From Jeotgalibacillus sp. S-D1 (GTDB lineage Bacteria; Bacillota; Bacilli; Bacillales; Jeotgalibacillaceae): a stretch of 64,000 nucleotides of DNA. Under the pieces are notes generated by a model. It saw only the letters and a program-made list of their open reading frames with translations, made no database searches and was not told the origin of the DNA. The stretch lies in assembly GCF_004358665.1 (NCBI RefSeq), contig NZ_SMZR01000002.1, positions 1 through 64,000 of the forward strand. Direction: 5' to 3'. The stretch's first letter is position 1, and each line of letters begins with the position of its first letter. Both the position numbers and the translations under genes were made by a program. Positions 63,692 through 64,000 of this stretch are shown here, one piece after another.

Positions 63692-64000
63692 TTGAAAAGT
63701 AATACACGAATGCTGTTGTCGACAGTTGCGGATATCGTCATTATTTTTATCGCTGTAACCGGAAGCTGTTATCTGCTCATCGGCCTTCCATTTATGGAAT
63801 TTACCCGAGAAGCAATATATTTAACACTTCTTTACTCACTCACATTTATTGGAAGTTTTCTATATTTCCATGTGTACAAAAACTTTTGGCGATTTGTGAG
63901 CGACCATGATTTTTACCTCATATCTAAATCTTCAATTTTGTCTATTTTAATTTGCTGGAGTTCTCAGATCATTCTACATGAGATTAATGGATTTTCCATC
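63692..64000 (+). CDS. N-terminal part of a CapD/EpsC-like polysaccharide biosynthesis protein (cut by window end)
   Basis: 103 codons are visible and the frame is open at the window end. TTG at 63692 follows GGGGGAG. The sequence shows repeated hydrophobic helices (STVADIVIIFIAVTGSCYLL, AIYLTLLYSLTFIGSFLYF) followed by YKNFWRFVSDHDFYLI, which fits the Y..(L/F)WR.(A/V)S pattern of the N-terminal membrane domain of CapD/EpsC/FlaA1 NDP-sugar dehydratase-epimerases. The catalytic SDR domain would lie beyond the window. Call based on pattern only. Confidence 0.55.
   Translation, partial: MKSNTRMLLSTVADIVIIFIAVTGSCYLLIGLPFMEFTREAIYLTLLYSLTFIGSFLYFHVYKNFWRFVSDHDFYLISKSSILSILICWSSQIILHEINGFSI

Overview
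The window is chromosomal DNA of a Gram-positive, low-to-moderate G+C, endospore-forming Bacillota, most likely a Bacillaceae/Planococcaceae relative of Bacillus. The evidence is a long run of genes in the same neighbourhoods as the Bacillus subtilis yum-yut-yun-yur-yus region, strong AGGAGG-type ribosome binding sites with frequent TTG/GTG starts, sporulation proteins (YunB, a YhcN/YlaJ lipoprotein, two coat-F-like proteins) and SAM-I and lysine riboswitches. Many proteins are rich in Asp/Glu, which fits a salt-tolerant relative, but that is inference. No rRNA, tRNA, CRISPR array, prophage or intact insertion sequence was seen.

Layout. 0.2-9.5 kb: redox and Fe-S helper genes (yumB and yutJ NDH-2-like flavoproteins, yumC ferredoxin-NADP reductase, HesB/IscA-type yutM, yuzB, yuzD, nfu-like yutI), interrupted by a compact AT-rich SEDS-like membrane protein and a YkvI-type transporter. 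9.6-14.6 kb: 2-hydroxyacid dehydrogenase, yutF, yutE, yutD, yutC and lipA. 14.8-18.8 kb: a two-component NSS methionine/alanine importer (35-aa MetS plus MetP) and an NhaC-type transporter behind a lysine riboswitch (LysW type). 18.8-22.8 kb: yunB, yunD, yunE, yunF. 22.9-26.1 kb: an accessory block with a VOC protein, a TraB/GumN lipoprotein, an unknown two-TM protein and a TetR regulator flanked by related operators. 26.2-32.4 kb: the sufCDSUB operon, a small unknown gene and yurZ. 32.7-35.5 kb: metNIQ under a SAM-I riboswitch. 35.7-39.8 kb: an orphan nucleotidyltransferase, yusE, yusF, gcvH, yusI and an SDR-ArsR pair. 39.9-46.4 kb: fatty acid beta-oxidation fadN-fadA-fadE with a FadR operator, and the proline-dehydrogenase-like fadM. 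46.6-49.9 kb: two coat proteins, yusU, Fur-controlled yusV, a thioredoxin and a HAD hydrolase. 50.6-64 kb: a SwrC-type RND pump, an AT-rich APH-family kinase, a class F sortase with a C-terminal beta domain, a DEAD-box helicase, an extended SDR, an alanine/glycine:cation symporter, a FrnE-type DsbA protein, ilvD, and the first part of a CapD/EpsC-like polysaccharide protein cut by the window end.

How it works together. The region is dominated by sulfur, iron and cofactor metabolism: SufSU mobilises sulfur, SufBCD builds clusters, YutM/YutI and perhaps YuzB/YuzD serve delivery, and LipA, GcvH and IlvD are consumers or partners. Methionine (MetNIQ, MetPS), lysine and iron-siderophore transport add nutrient-sensing control through RNA (SAM, lysine) and protein (Fur, FadR, TetR, ArsR, CcpA-like) sites that can be read from the DNA.

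Intergenic DNA carries three copies of a G+C-rich palindromic Bacillaceae-type repeat (about 11.5, 32.5 and 50.0 kb), a shortened copy of a second repeat inside the suf operon, and two unrelated degenerate tandem arrays that share an exact 21-bp period (29-112 and 50217-50310). I found no convincing new multi-gene system. The best leads are the compact SEDS-like protein, the TetR/TraB-GumN cassette, the sortase with a C-terminal beta domain, several very small genes and the 21-bp arrays.
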